Below, piece after piece: positions 1-6,346 of a stretch of 14,529 nucleotides of DNA. Positions within the stretch are counted from its first letter, which is position 1, and each line of letters opens with the position of its first letter. The position numbers and the translations under genes are program-made. Source of the DNA: Candidatus Alkanophagales archaeon (GTDB lineage: Archaea; Halobacteriota; Syntropharchaeia; Alkanophagales; B39-G2); NCBI GenBank assembly GCA_003661185.1, contig QMVQ01000016.1, forward strand, positions 1 to 14,529. The letters are read 5' to 3'. Under the pieces are notes generated by a model. That model ran no database searches. It worked only from the letters and a program-made list of their open reading frames with translations, and had not been told where the DNA came from.

Positions 1-26
1 CTTCCCCGAAGCCGTCTGAATATAAG

Positions 27-164
27 CTAGGATCTTAACTCGAAAGGCGGCGGCACCTTATTCCTCTCAAACACCTTCAACTCCTCCACAATCCCCCTTA
101 CACTATGCATAAAAAAGTTTCCCGTATTTGTAATCTTATGTGGCCGCCTCCCTAAATTAACCAT
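27..164 (-). CDS. doubtful small ORF, 45 aa
   Basis: An uninterrupted minus-strand frame runs from an ATG at 164 to a TAG at 27-29 and would encode 45 residues. It starts MVNLGRRPHKI and ends KVPPPFELRS, with a middle segment that looks like an amphipathic helix (GIVEELKVFE). A second in-frame ATG at 110-108 would leave 26 residues. I recognise no family. No clear Shine-Dalgarno sequence precedes either ATG. The frame lies upstream of, and divergent from, the methyltransferase gene. It could be a small protein, the tail of a decayed gene, or chance. Confidence 0.22.
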   Translation of the reverse strand: MVNLGRRPHKITNTGNFFMHSVRGIVEELKVFERNKVPPPFELRS

Positions 165-290
165 GTGAGATTTAAGTAGCTAAAATACTGCTCGTTCATA
201 GCTGCAAGTGCAGCTTTTGTGCATCCGCAAATGCGTGCAGAACAAAGCTTGCCCGTAACATTTAACAGGATTCCAGCAACACTTAGGAAA

Positions 291-968
291 ATGAGGCTTG
301 ACGAGCTTCTCGTAGCTAACTCGTACGTGTCGTCGAGAAGTAGGGCGAAATTCCTGATAAAAGCGGGTTACGTCGTCGTTAATGAGAAAATCGTAAGGAA
401 GCCGTCATATATCGTGAAGGGCGATGAAGAGGTGAAAGTTCTCGTAGAAGACCGTCCTCTGGGCTACTGGAAGCTAAAGAAAATTCAGGAAAGTGTTGAG
501 ATAATAAAAAAGGGGGATGTGGTTCTCGACCTCGGTTCGAGCGCAGGCGGCTTCCTTATTTTCGCTTCGGAACTCGCTGACGAGGTCATAGGCATAGAGA
601 TAAGCGAGGGCTTCAGAGAAAAGCTCACGAAAATAAGCGAAGAGCGTGGAAACGTCAAGGTGATATTCGAGAACGTTTTTGACGTGCCACCAAAGGAGAT
701 TCCGGAGCTCGACGTTATTTTGGACGATTTGACTGTTGAGCCTGAAATCTCGATAAAAGCGTTACTGAGGTTTCTGGGGCGGCTTAAGCCGGAGGGTAGG
801 GCGCTTTGCGTGCTTAAAGGCGTGGGTGCCGCTGAGACGCAACGGTGGCTCGCAGAGCTTGAGCGACAAGGGCTGAAACTCCTAAAGGTTATTCCTTCCA
901 CAAAAAAAGAAATCTACGTCGTCTGTGAGAAGCAAGCAATGCCTGAAAAGCAAAAGACAAACAAGTAA
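291..968 (+). CDS. S4-domain/FtsJ-fold RNA 2'-O-methyltransferase, TlyA-like
   Basis: Probable SAM-dependent rRNA methyltransferase of the TlyA (S4-FtsJ) type. Residues 1-55 look like an S4 RNA-binding domain (MRLDELLVANSYVSSRSRAK, then KAGYVVVNEK). A Rossmann methyltransferase domain follows, with SAM motif I VVLDLGSSAGGF at about 77-88. The FtsJ K-D-K-E catalytic pattern can be traced: Lys in WKLKKI (61-64), Asp in LDDL (145-146), Lys in LKG (176) and Glu in KKEIYVV (207). The frame stays open upstream to GTG 219 and ATG 231. I chose ATG 291 because S4-FtsJ proteins normally begin at this MRLDxLL motif, and an AT-rich TAACATTTAAC element about 29 bases upstream would fit a leaderless mRNA. 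The gene stands alone and converges on the minus-strand gene at 1057. The exact rRNA target cannot be read from sequence; old 'haemolysin A' annotations of this family are misleading. Confidence 0.85.
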   Translation: MRLDELLVANSYVSSRSRAKFLIKAGYVVVNEKIVRKPSYIVKGDEEVKVLVEDRPLGYWKLKKIQESVEIIKKGDVVLDLGSSAGGFLIFASELADEVIGIEISEGFREKLTKISEERGNVKVIFENVFDVPPKEIPELDVILDDLTVEPEISIKALLRFLGRLKPEGRALCVLKGVGAAETQRWLAELERQGLKLLKVIPSTKKEIYVVCEKQAMPEKQKTNK

Positions 969-1021
969 GTATTCTCGTGAGAAACAGCAACCCTGCCACG
1001 CACGCGCGAGGACGTAATAAT

Positions 1022-1056
1022 CCTCCTTTTTTAGTGATGGAAAAAATGAAAGGAGG
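1022..1056. terminator. bidirectional hairpin terminator
   Basis: CCTCCTTT (1022-1029) pairs with AAAGGAGG (1049-1056). Three further T-A pairs follow across a two-base bulge (1030-1032 with 1044-1046), leaving an 11-base loop. The hairpin starts directly at the stop codon of the minus-strand gene (1057-1059) and lies 54 bases after the stop of the plus-strand methyltransferase. T-rich and A-rich arms give U-tracts in both directions. It fits a shared terminator for convergent genes. Confidence 0.6.
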
Positions 1057-1515
1057 TTAAAGAGTAATTTCCAAGACGTCCTGGGTCGCAGAGCCGTCGT
1101 CGAGCTTTGCTGCAACTACAATTACATATTTCCCACTGCTGAGGAGGTTTATGCTTTTGTTTGCACCGGGAGTAAGCGTGCCTCTGCGGACGAGCCGGGA
1201 ATCCGTGAATACTTCGTATTTCGCTCTTGCTACCCCCGCATCGGCGACGTTCAACGTGAAGCTGTCGTCAAAGACGTCAATGTTGCCGATTTCGACGCTC
1301 AGCTCGTCGCCGTCTTCGTCGCCAGTCGCCACAGTCTCGCCGTCGGGGTCAGGCGGGGTTACGCCGTGCCAGAACGGGAAAATTAGCCTGCTGTTGTCAG
1401 CCACTGCAGTCGTCTCAATCTCTCCCGGCTTGGCGCTCGCAAAAAGTGACGCCGCCGCGAAAAGCACGACAACAACCAATATCCCAGCAATAATGCGTAT
1501 TCTACGTTTTTCCAT
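1057..1515 (-). CDS. small exported protein of unknown function
   Basis: 152 residues with an N-terminal export signal: positive n-region (MEKRRIR), hydrophobic core at about 9-25, and a possible signal peptidase site after ASA at 26-28. The mature part has an acidic, Pro/Asp/Gly-rich stretch (TPPDPDGETVATGDEDGDE, about 53-71), then a region of alternating hydrophobic residues that looks like a small beta-sandwich. The protein ends in EITL with no C-terminal anchor. I recognise no family. Start choice: ATG 1515 has an AGGA ten bases upstream; ATG 1521 and GTG 1524 are in frame but crowd that Shine-Dalgarno sequence. It lies 172-182 bases downstream of nfeD on the same strand and has its own TATA-like element, so it is probably transcribed separately. 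Function could be cell-surface or S-layer associated (inference). Confidence 0.7.
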   Translation of the reverse strand: MEKRRIRIIAGILVVVVLFAAASLFASAKPGEIETTAVADNSRLIFPFWHGVTPPDPDGETVATGDEDGDELSVEIGNIDVFDDSFTLNVADAGVARAKYEVFTDSRLVRRGTLTPGANKSINLLSSGKYVIVVAAKLDDGSATQDVLEITL

Positions 1516-1520
1516 CCACA

Positions 1521-1700
1521 TCACATCCTTGACACGCCAGCTATCATGATGAAGGTTACACAGATATTTATTTCTTCTGCACGTCTAACGCCGATTTTAG
1601 CATCATGACAATTTACCGTTAAAATATCAGCAGCCGCTGCGGCGGCAAGGACAGCATTGAAGAATTTAATAGCAAAAATCACAGGCGCGCTGTTGCTCAA
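1521..1700 (-). CDS. doubtful linking ORF between nfeD and the exported-protein gene
   Basis: A 59-codon frame opens with TTG at 1700-1698, overlapping the nfeD stop (TTGA). It closes with TGA at 1523-1521, overlapping the in-frame ATG 1521 of the downstream gene (TGATG). A GTG at 1682 is an alternative start. The product would contain AIKFFNAVLAAAAADILTV and end in AGVSRM, and matches no family I know. No good Shine-Dalgarno sequence is visible, and a TATA-like element for the downstream gene lies inside it. The overlaps at both ends are suggestive of coupling, but chance is more likely. If it is not real, this 170-base stretch holds only the promoter at 1564-1573. Confidence 0.15.
   Translation of the reverse strand: MSNSAPVIFAIKFFNAVLAAAAAADILTVNCHDAKIGVRRAEEINICVTFIMIAGVSRM
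1564..1573 (-). promoter_or_regulatory. TATA-like element for the exported-protein gene
   Basis: On the minus strand the sequence reads GAAATAAATATC. With the usual archaeal spacing, transcription would start near 1542, leaving a leader of about 25 bases that contains the AAGGA Shine-Dalgarno sequence before ATG 1515. Confidence 0.4.
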
Positions 1701-3067
1701 TTTTCATCTTGCGCCTCTTCAACATCTTCGCTACGCTCAACGATGACGGTTAAGCCCTCTCTGCCCACTATTTTGACTTTTTCTCCCCTCTTAATGTTTC
1801 CGGTCTTAGAGCGGGCGTTCCAGAGCTCGCCTCGTATCCTGACGAAGCCGCCGTCCTCGTTGATGTCAGTCTCAGCTTTTGTGACCTTGCCGATGAGTTC
1901 TTCTGCGCCGACAGCCACTTTTTTCCGCCTCGTCTTGAGCACGACGCCGAGGGCGAACACGAAGAACGCTGCAGATGAGACTACAACGGCAATCACTGCA
2001 TATTTGAACTCGGCGAACCACGACGGCGCTTTTATGAGAAAAGGCTCATTTGGTAGGAAGAGAGCTCCGAGAACAAGGCAAATGACTCCTCCAACCGTCA
2101 GCACGCCGAAGGTGGGCGTCAGCGCCTCTGCCACGAAAAGCACGACGGCGACGACGATCAGAACGGCGGCGAAAATATTTACGTCGAACATGCCCATCCC
2201 GTATAATGCCAAGACTAAGCAAACCGCCCCTACTACCTCCGCGCCATAACCGGGGGTCATGAAGCCGAATACTAAGCCATAGATGCCCACGAGGAAGAGG
2301 ATGAACGCAATAAGCGGGTCGCTGAGGACTTGCAACAGCTGAGACTTCACGCTTTTCTTTTTGAAGCGTAGCGTCGCGTCTTTTGTGTTCAATGTGGTCG
2401 TTCCGGCGGCGGTCTCCACTTCCCATCCGTCTATTTTTTCTAAAAGCTCCCGCTCATCCTCTGCGGTTAGGTCGATAATGCCGTTGCGCAGCGCCTCGTC
2501 CTCGCCGAGAACTGCGTTTTCCGTCACGAAGAGGCGAGCTTGTGTCTCGTTCCTGCCACGACTGCGGGCTATGCTTCCGATATGCCCTGCAAAGAACTTA
2601 ATAGTCTTCTCATCGGCGGTCTTGACGCCCTCAAAAGTCATGGCAACAGGCATCGCCGCCCCTACGGTCGTCCCGGGCGACATCGCTGCGACGCTCCCGG
2701 AAAGGAGGATAAAAGAGCCGGCGGATGCCGCAATCGCACCGCTTGGTGTTACGTAGGTTATCACGGGCATCCTTGCGTTGAGAATTGCCTCTGCAATCTT
2801 AAGGGTAGCGTCCACAAGCCCGCCGGGCGTGTCTATTTCCACGAGAACAGCCTCGTAGCCCGCAAGCTTAGCTTCCTTTATGGCATCTGCCACCTCGAGC
2901 GCCGCCCCCTCGGTTACCATCCCGTTTATTTTTATCACATAAACTTCATTGTCGGCGGTTGCGGACGCCTGCACGGCGGCGAAGCAGCAAAACAGAATAA
3001 GAAAGAAAAGTAGAGCCGAAAGCAAAAGTGCTGGCGGGGATTTGTTCTCTTGCATTTTAAACACCAT
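1697..3067 (-). CDS. nfeD: NfeD-family membrane-bound serine protease
   Basis: Full-length (456 residues) long-form NfeD protein. It has an N-terminal signal or anchor helix at about 11-35, then a ClpP-class protease domain facing outside (about 40-235). Four or five membrane helices follow (about 250-380), then a cytoplasmic OB-fold NfeD domain (about 385-445). By comparison with the Pyrococcus PH1510 protease, the catalytic dyad should be Ser115 in AIAASAGSF and Lys154 in DEKTIKFF. The spacing (39 residues) is close to the PH1510 pair, and VEIDTPGG (86-93 region) is the conserved oxyanion-side motif. PH1510 cleaves the C-terminal tail of its stomatin partner; no stomatin/SPFH gene lies next to this one. 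Start: ATG 3067, with ATG 3055 as alternative; no Shine-Dalgarno sequence is visible, and a TATA-like box about 29 bases upstream suggests a leaderless mRNA. Divergent from radB. Confidence 0.92.
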   Translation of the reverse strand: MVFKMQENKSPPALLLSALLFFLILFCCFAAVQASATADNEVYVIKINGMVTEGAALEVADAIKEAKLAGYEAVLVEIDTPGGLVDATLKIAEAILNARMPVITYVTPSGAIAASAGSFILLSGSVAAMSPGTTVGAAMPVAMTFEGVKTADEKTIKFFAGHIGSIARSRGRNETQARLFVTENAVLGEDEALRNGIIDLTAEDERELLEKIDGWEVETAAGTTTLNTKDATLRFKKKSVKSQLLQVLSDPLIAFILFLVGIYGLVFGFMTPGYGAEVVGAVCLVLALYGMGMFDVNIFAAVLIVVAVVLFVAEALTPTFGVLTVGGVICLVLGALFLPNEPFLIKAPSWFAEFKYAVIAVVVSSAAFFVFALGVVLKTRRKKVAVGAEELIGKVTKAETDINEDGGFVRIRGELWNARSKTGNIKRGEKVKIVGREGLTVIVERSEDVEEAQDEN

Positions 3068-3090
3068 CGTCTTTATTAGAGGGGGGAAAA

Positions 3091-3101
3091 GAAAAATTTA
3101 A
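3091..3101. promoter_or_regulatory. shared divergent TATA element, nfeD / radB
   Basis: The 49-base gap between nfeD and radB holds a single AT-rich core, AAAAATTTAA, whose central AAATTT is self-complementary. Read leftward it centres about 29 bases before nfeD ATG 3067. Read rightward it centres about 20-29 bases before the radB GTG codons (3117 and 3126). The same core could therefore serve both genes, both with very short or no leaders. A purine tract (AGAGGGGGGAAAAG) lies beside it. Confidence 0.45.
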
Positions 3102-3116
3102 GGTTTTGCAACGTGG

Positions 3117-3815
3117 GTGGGAGTCGTGCAGGAGCCCTTGAAATACAGCAGCGGTTGTAATAGCATAGATATGTTGTTGGGCGGTGGCTTCGAGGCCGGG
3201 ACGGTAACACAGCTCTACGGCGAAGCCGGCAGCGGCAAGACGAACATATGCCTACAGCTCGCCATAGAATGCGTAAAGAGCGGCAAGAAGGTCATATACA
3301 TAGACAGCGAGGGCTTTTCGCCGGAGCGGTTCATGCAAATTGCCGGGGAGGATGCGAAGAAGATCGCAAAGAACATAATCATATTCGAGCCTTTGAACTT
3401 CGAGCAGCAAGCCGCCGCAATCAAAGAAGTGGACGGGCTGATGTCAAGCATCGGCGAGAAGGTCGGCGTGATAATCTTAGATTCAGCAACACTCTTTTAC
3501 AGAGTCGAGCTCGACGACGAGCGTAGTGTTTCCCTGAAAAGGGAGCTGGCTAACCAGATTGCGCACCTGCTGGAAATTGCCCGAAAGCATGAGGTTGCGG
3601 TGGTAATCACCAATCAAGTTTACATGGACATCAACGGCGGCGAGCTCCGCCCCTCTGGCGGTTACGCTCTCGAACACCTCTCTAAAATAATCGTCCAGCT
3701 TGAAAAGGTCAAAAATGGCGTGAGAAGGGCGACCATAAAAAAACATAGGTCAATGCCCGAGGGCGCTTCCTGCGAGTTCGTTATCACCAACGACGGCGTC
3801 AGAGGCTTAGAATGA
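3117..3815 (+). CDS. radB: DNA repair and recombination protein RadB
   Basis: RecA/RadA-family ATPase core without the N-terminal helix-hairpin-helix domain of RadA: 232 residues, typical of euryarchaeal RadB. Walker A is GEAGSGKT (35-42) and Walker B is VGVIILDS (116-123). The start motif SSGCNSIDMLLGGGFEAG (11-28) and the L2-region segment TNQVYMDINGGELRPSGG (165-182) are characteristic of the family. RadB binds DNA and is thought to assist RadA (Rad51 homologue) in homologous recombination; it has weak ATPase activity and no strand exchange of its own. Two GTG starts are possible, 3117 and 3126. The second lies close to the expected transcription start and would give a leaderless mRNA. A T-rich stretch (CTCTTTT, 3841-3847) after the stop may end the transcript. 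Confidence 0.95.
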   Translation: MGVVQEPLKYSSGCNSIDMLLGGGFEAGTVTQLYGEAGSGKTNICLQLAIECVKSGKKVIYIDSEGFSPERFMQIAGEDAKKIAKNIIIFEPLNFEQQAAAIKEVDGLMSSIGEKVGVIILDSATLFYRVELDDERSVSLKRELANQIAHLLEIARKHEVAVVITNQVYMDINGGELRPSGGYALEHLSKIIVQLEKVKNGVRRATIKKHRSMPEGASCEFVITNDGVRGLE

Positions 3816-3870
3816 TTTTAGGATGTTGCTGCTAATCCGCCTCTTTTCATGGAGCAGGGGAGGTGGGAAA

Positions 3871-3882
3871 GAGTATTTATAG
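3871..3882 (+). promoter_or_regulatory. TATA box of an intergenic RNA gene
   Basis: GAGTATTTATAG, preceded by the purine-rich GGGAAA that resembles a BRE, is among the best archaeal promoter cores in the window. No plus-strand protein gene follows it. The predicted transcription start is about 3904, just before a GC-rich self-complementary segment. Confidence 0.55.
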
Positions 3883-3903
3883 CTTACGTTCTATGAATAT
3901 ATG

Positions 3904-4057
3904 ACGAAGCTGTGGGTATACCTGCGGTCAGGGGCGTCGTGACCCGCCCGGCCGGAGGGGAGCGCCGCAGCAATCGGCACATTCCCCAACCTCGTCCGGC
4001 GGATGCCCTCAATGGAGGGTGGAGGTCACACCTTGTTGCTCTAAACCCCTCCCTCTT
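3904..4057 (+). ncRNA. candidate structured non-coding RNA, family unknown
   Basis: This is a GC-rich island in an AT-richer 365-base convergent gap between radB and the radical SAM operon, with its own TATA box and no credible ORF. Nested complementary segments can be read directly: AGGGG 3930-3934 with CCCCT 4046-4050; GTGACC 3939-3944 with GGTCAC 4024-4029; GCCGGA 3951-3956 with TCCGGC 3995-4000; GGGGA 3957-3961 with TCCCC 3983-3987; GCCG 3964-3967 with CGGC 3975-3978; CCCTC 4006-4010 with GAGGG 4015-4019 (AATG loop). This gives a branched fold with two arms on a closing helix. The hairpin loop AGCAAT (3969-3974) can also pair with GTTGCT (4035-4040) in an internal loop, forming a pseudoknot (one G-U). 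It lacks the conserved motifs of 5S rRNA, tRNA, RNase P RNA and SRP RNA. The 3' end is uncertain; a pyrimidine tract (CCCTCCCTCTT) near 4047-4057 may mark it. Confidence 0.5.
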
Positions 4058-4092
4058 AATTCAATAAAAGTAAAGGATGCGTGCTACGTAGT

Positions 4093-4181
4093 GTTTAAAT
4101 CCCATATTGGTCTACTTTGTGGTGAGCTGAGTGGAGAAGACCTCGATGTCGAGGCGTTCGGCGGCGGCACGGCGAGCTCAC
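4093..4181. other. nested hairpin after the radical SAM operon, with a TATA-like element
   Basis: GTGAGCT (4122-4128) pairs perfectly with AGCTCAC (4175-4181). Inside lies a second inverted repeat, CCTCGA/TCGAGG (4141-4146 / 4149-4154). On the minus strand the structure begins at the stop codon of the radical SAM gene (4181-4183), and the inner hairpin is followed by the pyrimidine-rich TCTTCTCC. It is therefore probably the 3' hairpin or terminator of that operon. On the plus strand a TTTAAATC element (4093-4100) would start a transcript at about 4122, exactly at the base of the stem. A ~60-base plus-strand RNA is thus an alternative reading. Confidence 0.4.
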
Positions 4182-5233
4182 TAAGTCTCAAAAAAGCCGC
4201 AGAGCGGGTCTTCTGCAAACACATCGCCGTGACGGACAAGCGCACGAGCTCTGCATCCGCCGCAGATGTCCTTGTGTTTGCACGTCCCACACCGCCCCTC
4301 CACGTCTCGCTGCCTTAACCTTTCTAAAACTTCAGAGCGCCAGAGCGTTTTTAACGACGTCTCCCGCACTTCCCCGACGCTGACGTCAAGCAGCGGGCAT
4401 GGAGTTACGGCGCCGTCCGGCTTCACGCAGAGCATTGCAACGCCCGCACGGCAGCCCGGCGCCTCTTTGAAGAAGAACTCTGGAACAAACCTCCCCTCTT
4501 CAAACTTCCGACGCAGCAGCACCCAGTATTGGCACGCTTGTGTCGTGCAGATTTCGAGGCGTTGGCGGCGCTCTTGCTCCTTGTAAAGGTGGTAGAGGCT
4601 TCGAACATACTGTTCCTCGTCCAACTCTGCATCAAAAAACTGTTCCTGCCCCCTGCCGAGCGCAACGTAGTGAAAGATTCTACACTGCCTCGCTCCCAGC
4701 TCCTCGCAGAGGTCTAAGATTTGAGGAAGTTCCGCAAGGTTTTCTGCGGAAATGCAGGGATCGATGACGAGTTCGAGCCCCACCCGCTTGGCATGCTTCG
4801 CAGCTTGCAGCGCAGCTTCAAATGCGCCCTTGCCTCGAATTTCGTCGTGCGTTTCCCGGATGCCGTCTATGGGGATTATGACTTCTTCGAGCCCTGCTCG
4901 TTTAAGCCGCATTGCAGTGTCTTTGTCAAGCAGCACGCCGTTCGTCGCCAGCGATAGCGAGAGCGAAAGCTTGCTGCCGTAGGATATAATTTCGAAAATA
5001 TCTTTTCGCATTAGAGGCTCACCGCCGCCGAGCGTTACCCTCGTCTTCCCGAACGTCCTTCTTATATCTTCAAGGAGGGAAAACCCCTCCTCGGTGCTGA
5101 GTTCTGAGGGCATCCGCTCGCCCGACGAGAAGTAGCAATGCTTGCACCGTAAATTACATGCTCTCGTCACGTTCCAGTTCACGTAGACGTTTTTCGGCAC
5201 GTTCTTAGGCACGCCCGCGATAGTCTCCACCAC
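4181..5233 (-). CDS. radical SAM/SPASM protein, AhbC/AhbD/NirJ-like (second of a pair)
   Basis: 350-residue radical SAM enzyme. The N-terminal SAM-binding [4Fe-4S] motif is C26-NLR-C30-KH-C33, followed by GGGEPL (SAM contact) and a TIM-barrel core. The SPASM domain carries C261, C279, C315, C318, C324, C327 and C345 for auxiliary Fe-S clusters, plus extra Cys at 269 and in EICTTQAC. The ending CGGCRARA...GD...EDPLC is the signature I associate with the AhbC/AhbD/NirJ group, which decarboxylates or deacetylates tetrapyrroles in archaeal haem b and haem d1 synthesis. The gene follows the stop of the first radical SAM gene with no gap (TAG then GTG), so they are translated together. The two proteins align across the core (roughly 40% by eye), indicating tandem duplication. 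A tetrapyrrole substrate is plausible but unproven; the linkage to an ABC importer is unusual for AhbC/AhbD. GTG 5230 is an alternative start. Confidence 0.85.
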   Translation of the reverse strand: MVETIAGVPKNVPKNVYVNWNVTRACNLRCKHCYFSSGERMPSELSTEEGFSLLEDIRRTFGKTRVTLGGGEPLMRKDIFEIISYGSKLSLSLSLATNGVLLDKDTAMRLKRAGLEEVIIPIDGIRETHDEIRGKGAFEAALQAAKHAKRVGLELVIDPCISAENLAELPQILDLCEELGARQCRIFHYVALGRGQEQFFDAELDEEQYVRSLYHLYKEQERRQRLEICTTQACQYWVLLRRKFEEGRFVPEFFFKEAPGCRAGVAMLCVKPDGAVTPCPLLDVSVGEVRETSLKTLWRSEVLERLRQRDVEGRCGTCKHKDICGGCRARALVRHGDVFAEDPLCGFFET

Positions 5234-6301
5234 CTACGCCTTTAGGAAGCAAACAGGGTCTTCGGCGAGCGGGTCGCTGGAGACGGCGAACGCCCGTGAG
5301 CGGCAGCCACCGCACGAAAAGCGATGCTTGCAGCCGCCGCACATACCTTTGATCTCTCTATTTCTGAACTTTTTGAAGAGCGCTGCCTTTTCGATGATTT
5401 CCGTGAAGCGTTCGCTGCGAACGTTTCCAACCTTTAGAGGGAGATATGCGCAAGGGGCGACGTCGCCGTTCGGGAAGATGTGGAACCGTGTGATGCCGGC
5501 GGTGCACCCCACGAACTTATGGTCGGCGCCGCGCAAGCCCTCCGCCTCAAGGAACGCCCAGAACTGCGGCATGCAAATGGGCTTCAGCCAGACTTTCGTT
5601 TTCGCCTGTTGCTCCAGCACGAGCTTGAAAAACCGCTCCATCTCCTCCGCAGAAAGGCAAGCGTCCGAAATTTGGCGACCACGCCCTACAGCGATTAATG
5701 CCACTAAATAAATGCGGTCCACTTGCAAACGGTCAGCAAGGTCTATAATCCTTGGAATCTCTCCTAAGTTTATTCTGGAGACCGTGGTCAAGAACTGCAC
5801 CCTGAGTCCCACCTTTTTACAAGCGTTAACGCCACGCATCATCGCCTCAAACGCCCCTTTTACGCCTCTGAATTCGTCATGAGCAGCGCCGATGCCGTCT
5901 ATGCTTATTGCCGCCCTGTAAAGCCCTGCTTTCTTCAGGCGGCTCGCAACGTCCTCGTCGATCAAAGTGCCGTTTGTCGCCATCACGACCTGCATGTCGT
6001 AAGAGGCAGCGTATTCTACAAGCTCGAAGATGTCTCTCCGCACGAGCGGCTCGCCGCCCGTGAACGCAAACTTCACAGCTCCGAGTTTTGTGGCGTCCTC
6101 TATTAGCGAAAGTCCCTCCTCTGTGCTCAGCTCTACCGTTTCAGCCTCGCTTATCGAGCAGTGCATACAATCAAGATTGCAACCCTTCGTCACCGCCCAA
6201 ACGACTTCGCCCGGCTGGTAGCTGAAACAACCAAGCCCCACAGTGTCGTTCGCAAAGAAATCTTCATCATGCTCTCTGAGCCACGCTTTGAACGCTTCCA
6301 T
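5234..6301 (-). CDS. radical SAM/SPASM protein, AhbC/AhbD/NirJ-like (first of a pair)
   Basis: 355-residue radical SAM enzyme. The cluster-binding motif is C41-NLD-C45-MH-C48, with TGGEPL and the ATNGT strand of the SAM-binding barrel. The SPASM domain has C266, C284, C321, C324, C330, C333 and C351, and ends CGGCRSRA...AEDPVC like the AhbC/AhbD/NirJ group. KPICMPQFW lies where AhbD-like proteins have a Cys-Pro motif. It has a longer N-terminal extension (about 33 residues before VVWAVTKGC) than its downstream paralogue. It sits 45 bases after the permease gene, and that gap holds a TATA-like element that could allow separate transcription of the enzyme pair. Likely anaerobic, cytoplasmic and oxygen-sensitive. 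The two paralogues may act in sequence, as AhbC and AhbD do, or as a heterodimer (inference). Start ATG 6301, with a weak AGGG upstream. Confidence 0.85.
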   Translation of the reverse strand: MEAFKAWLREHDEDFFANDTVGLGCFSYQPGEVVWAVTKGCNLDCMHCSISEAETVELSTEEGLSLIEDATKLGAVKFAFTGGEPLVRRDIFELVEYAASYDMQVVMATNGTLIDEDVASRLKKAGLYRAAISIDGIGAAHDEFRGVKGAFEAMMRGVNACKKVGLRVQFLTTVSRINLGEIPRIIDLADRLQVDRIYLVALIAVGRGRQISDACLSAEEMERFFKLVLEQQAKTKVWLKPICMPQFWAFLEAEGLRGADHKFVGCTAGITRFHIFPNGDVAPCAYLPLKVGNVRSERFTEIIEKAALFKKFRNREIKGMCGGCKHRFSCGGCRSRAFAVSSDPLAEDPVCFLKA

Positions 6302-6325
6302 CTCAACCCTTTCGTCTTAACCAAT

Positions 6326-6337
6326 CAAATATTTTTC
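6326..6337 (-). promoter_or_regulatory. possible internal promoter for the radical SAM pair
   Basis: The minus strand reads GAAAAATATTTG in the 45-base gap between permease stop and radical SAM start. Its centre is about 30 bases before ATG 6301, which would give an almost leaderless mRNA for the two enzymes in addition to read-through from the ABC genes. Confidence 0.3.
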
Positions 6338-6346
6338 TAACAACAG

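Noticed and set aside
3914..3922. GGTATACC palindrome near the 5' end of the ncRNA.
   Set aside because: It cannot fold on itself without a loop, and short perfect palindromes of this size are expected by chance.
3904..4057. Assignment of the ncRNA as SRP RNA, RNase P RNA, 5S rRNA or a cobalamin riboswitch.
   Set aside because: The SRP helix 8 motif (GGAAGG with GAGCAG), the RNase P ACAGNRA motif, the 5S core and a full B12 box are all missing. Only loose similarity (ACCTGC, GGAGGGGAGC) was found, and no gene follows as riboswitch target.
4019..4318. Plus-strand ORF beginning MEVTPCCSKPLP.
   Set aside because: Its start lies in the structured RNA and most of its length is antisense to the C-terminus of the well-supported radical SAM gene; it has no family features.
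4181..6301. Naming the two radical SAM genes ahbC and ahbD.
   Set aside because: The C-terminal signature fits the group, but the N-terminal context and the importer linkage do not allow a firm choice between AhbC, AhbD, NirJ or a new function.
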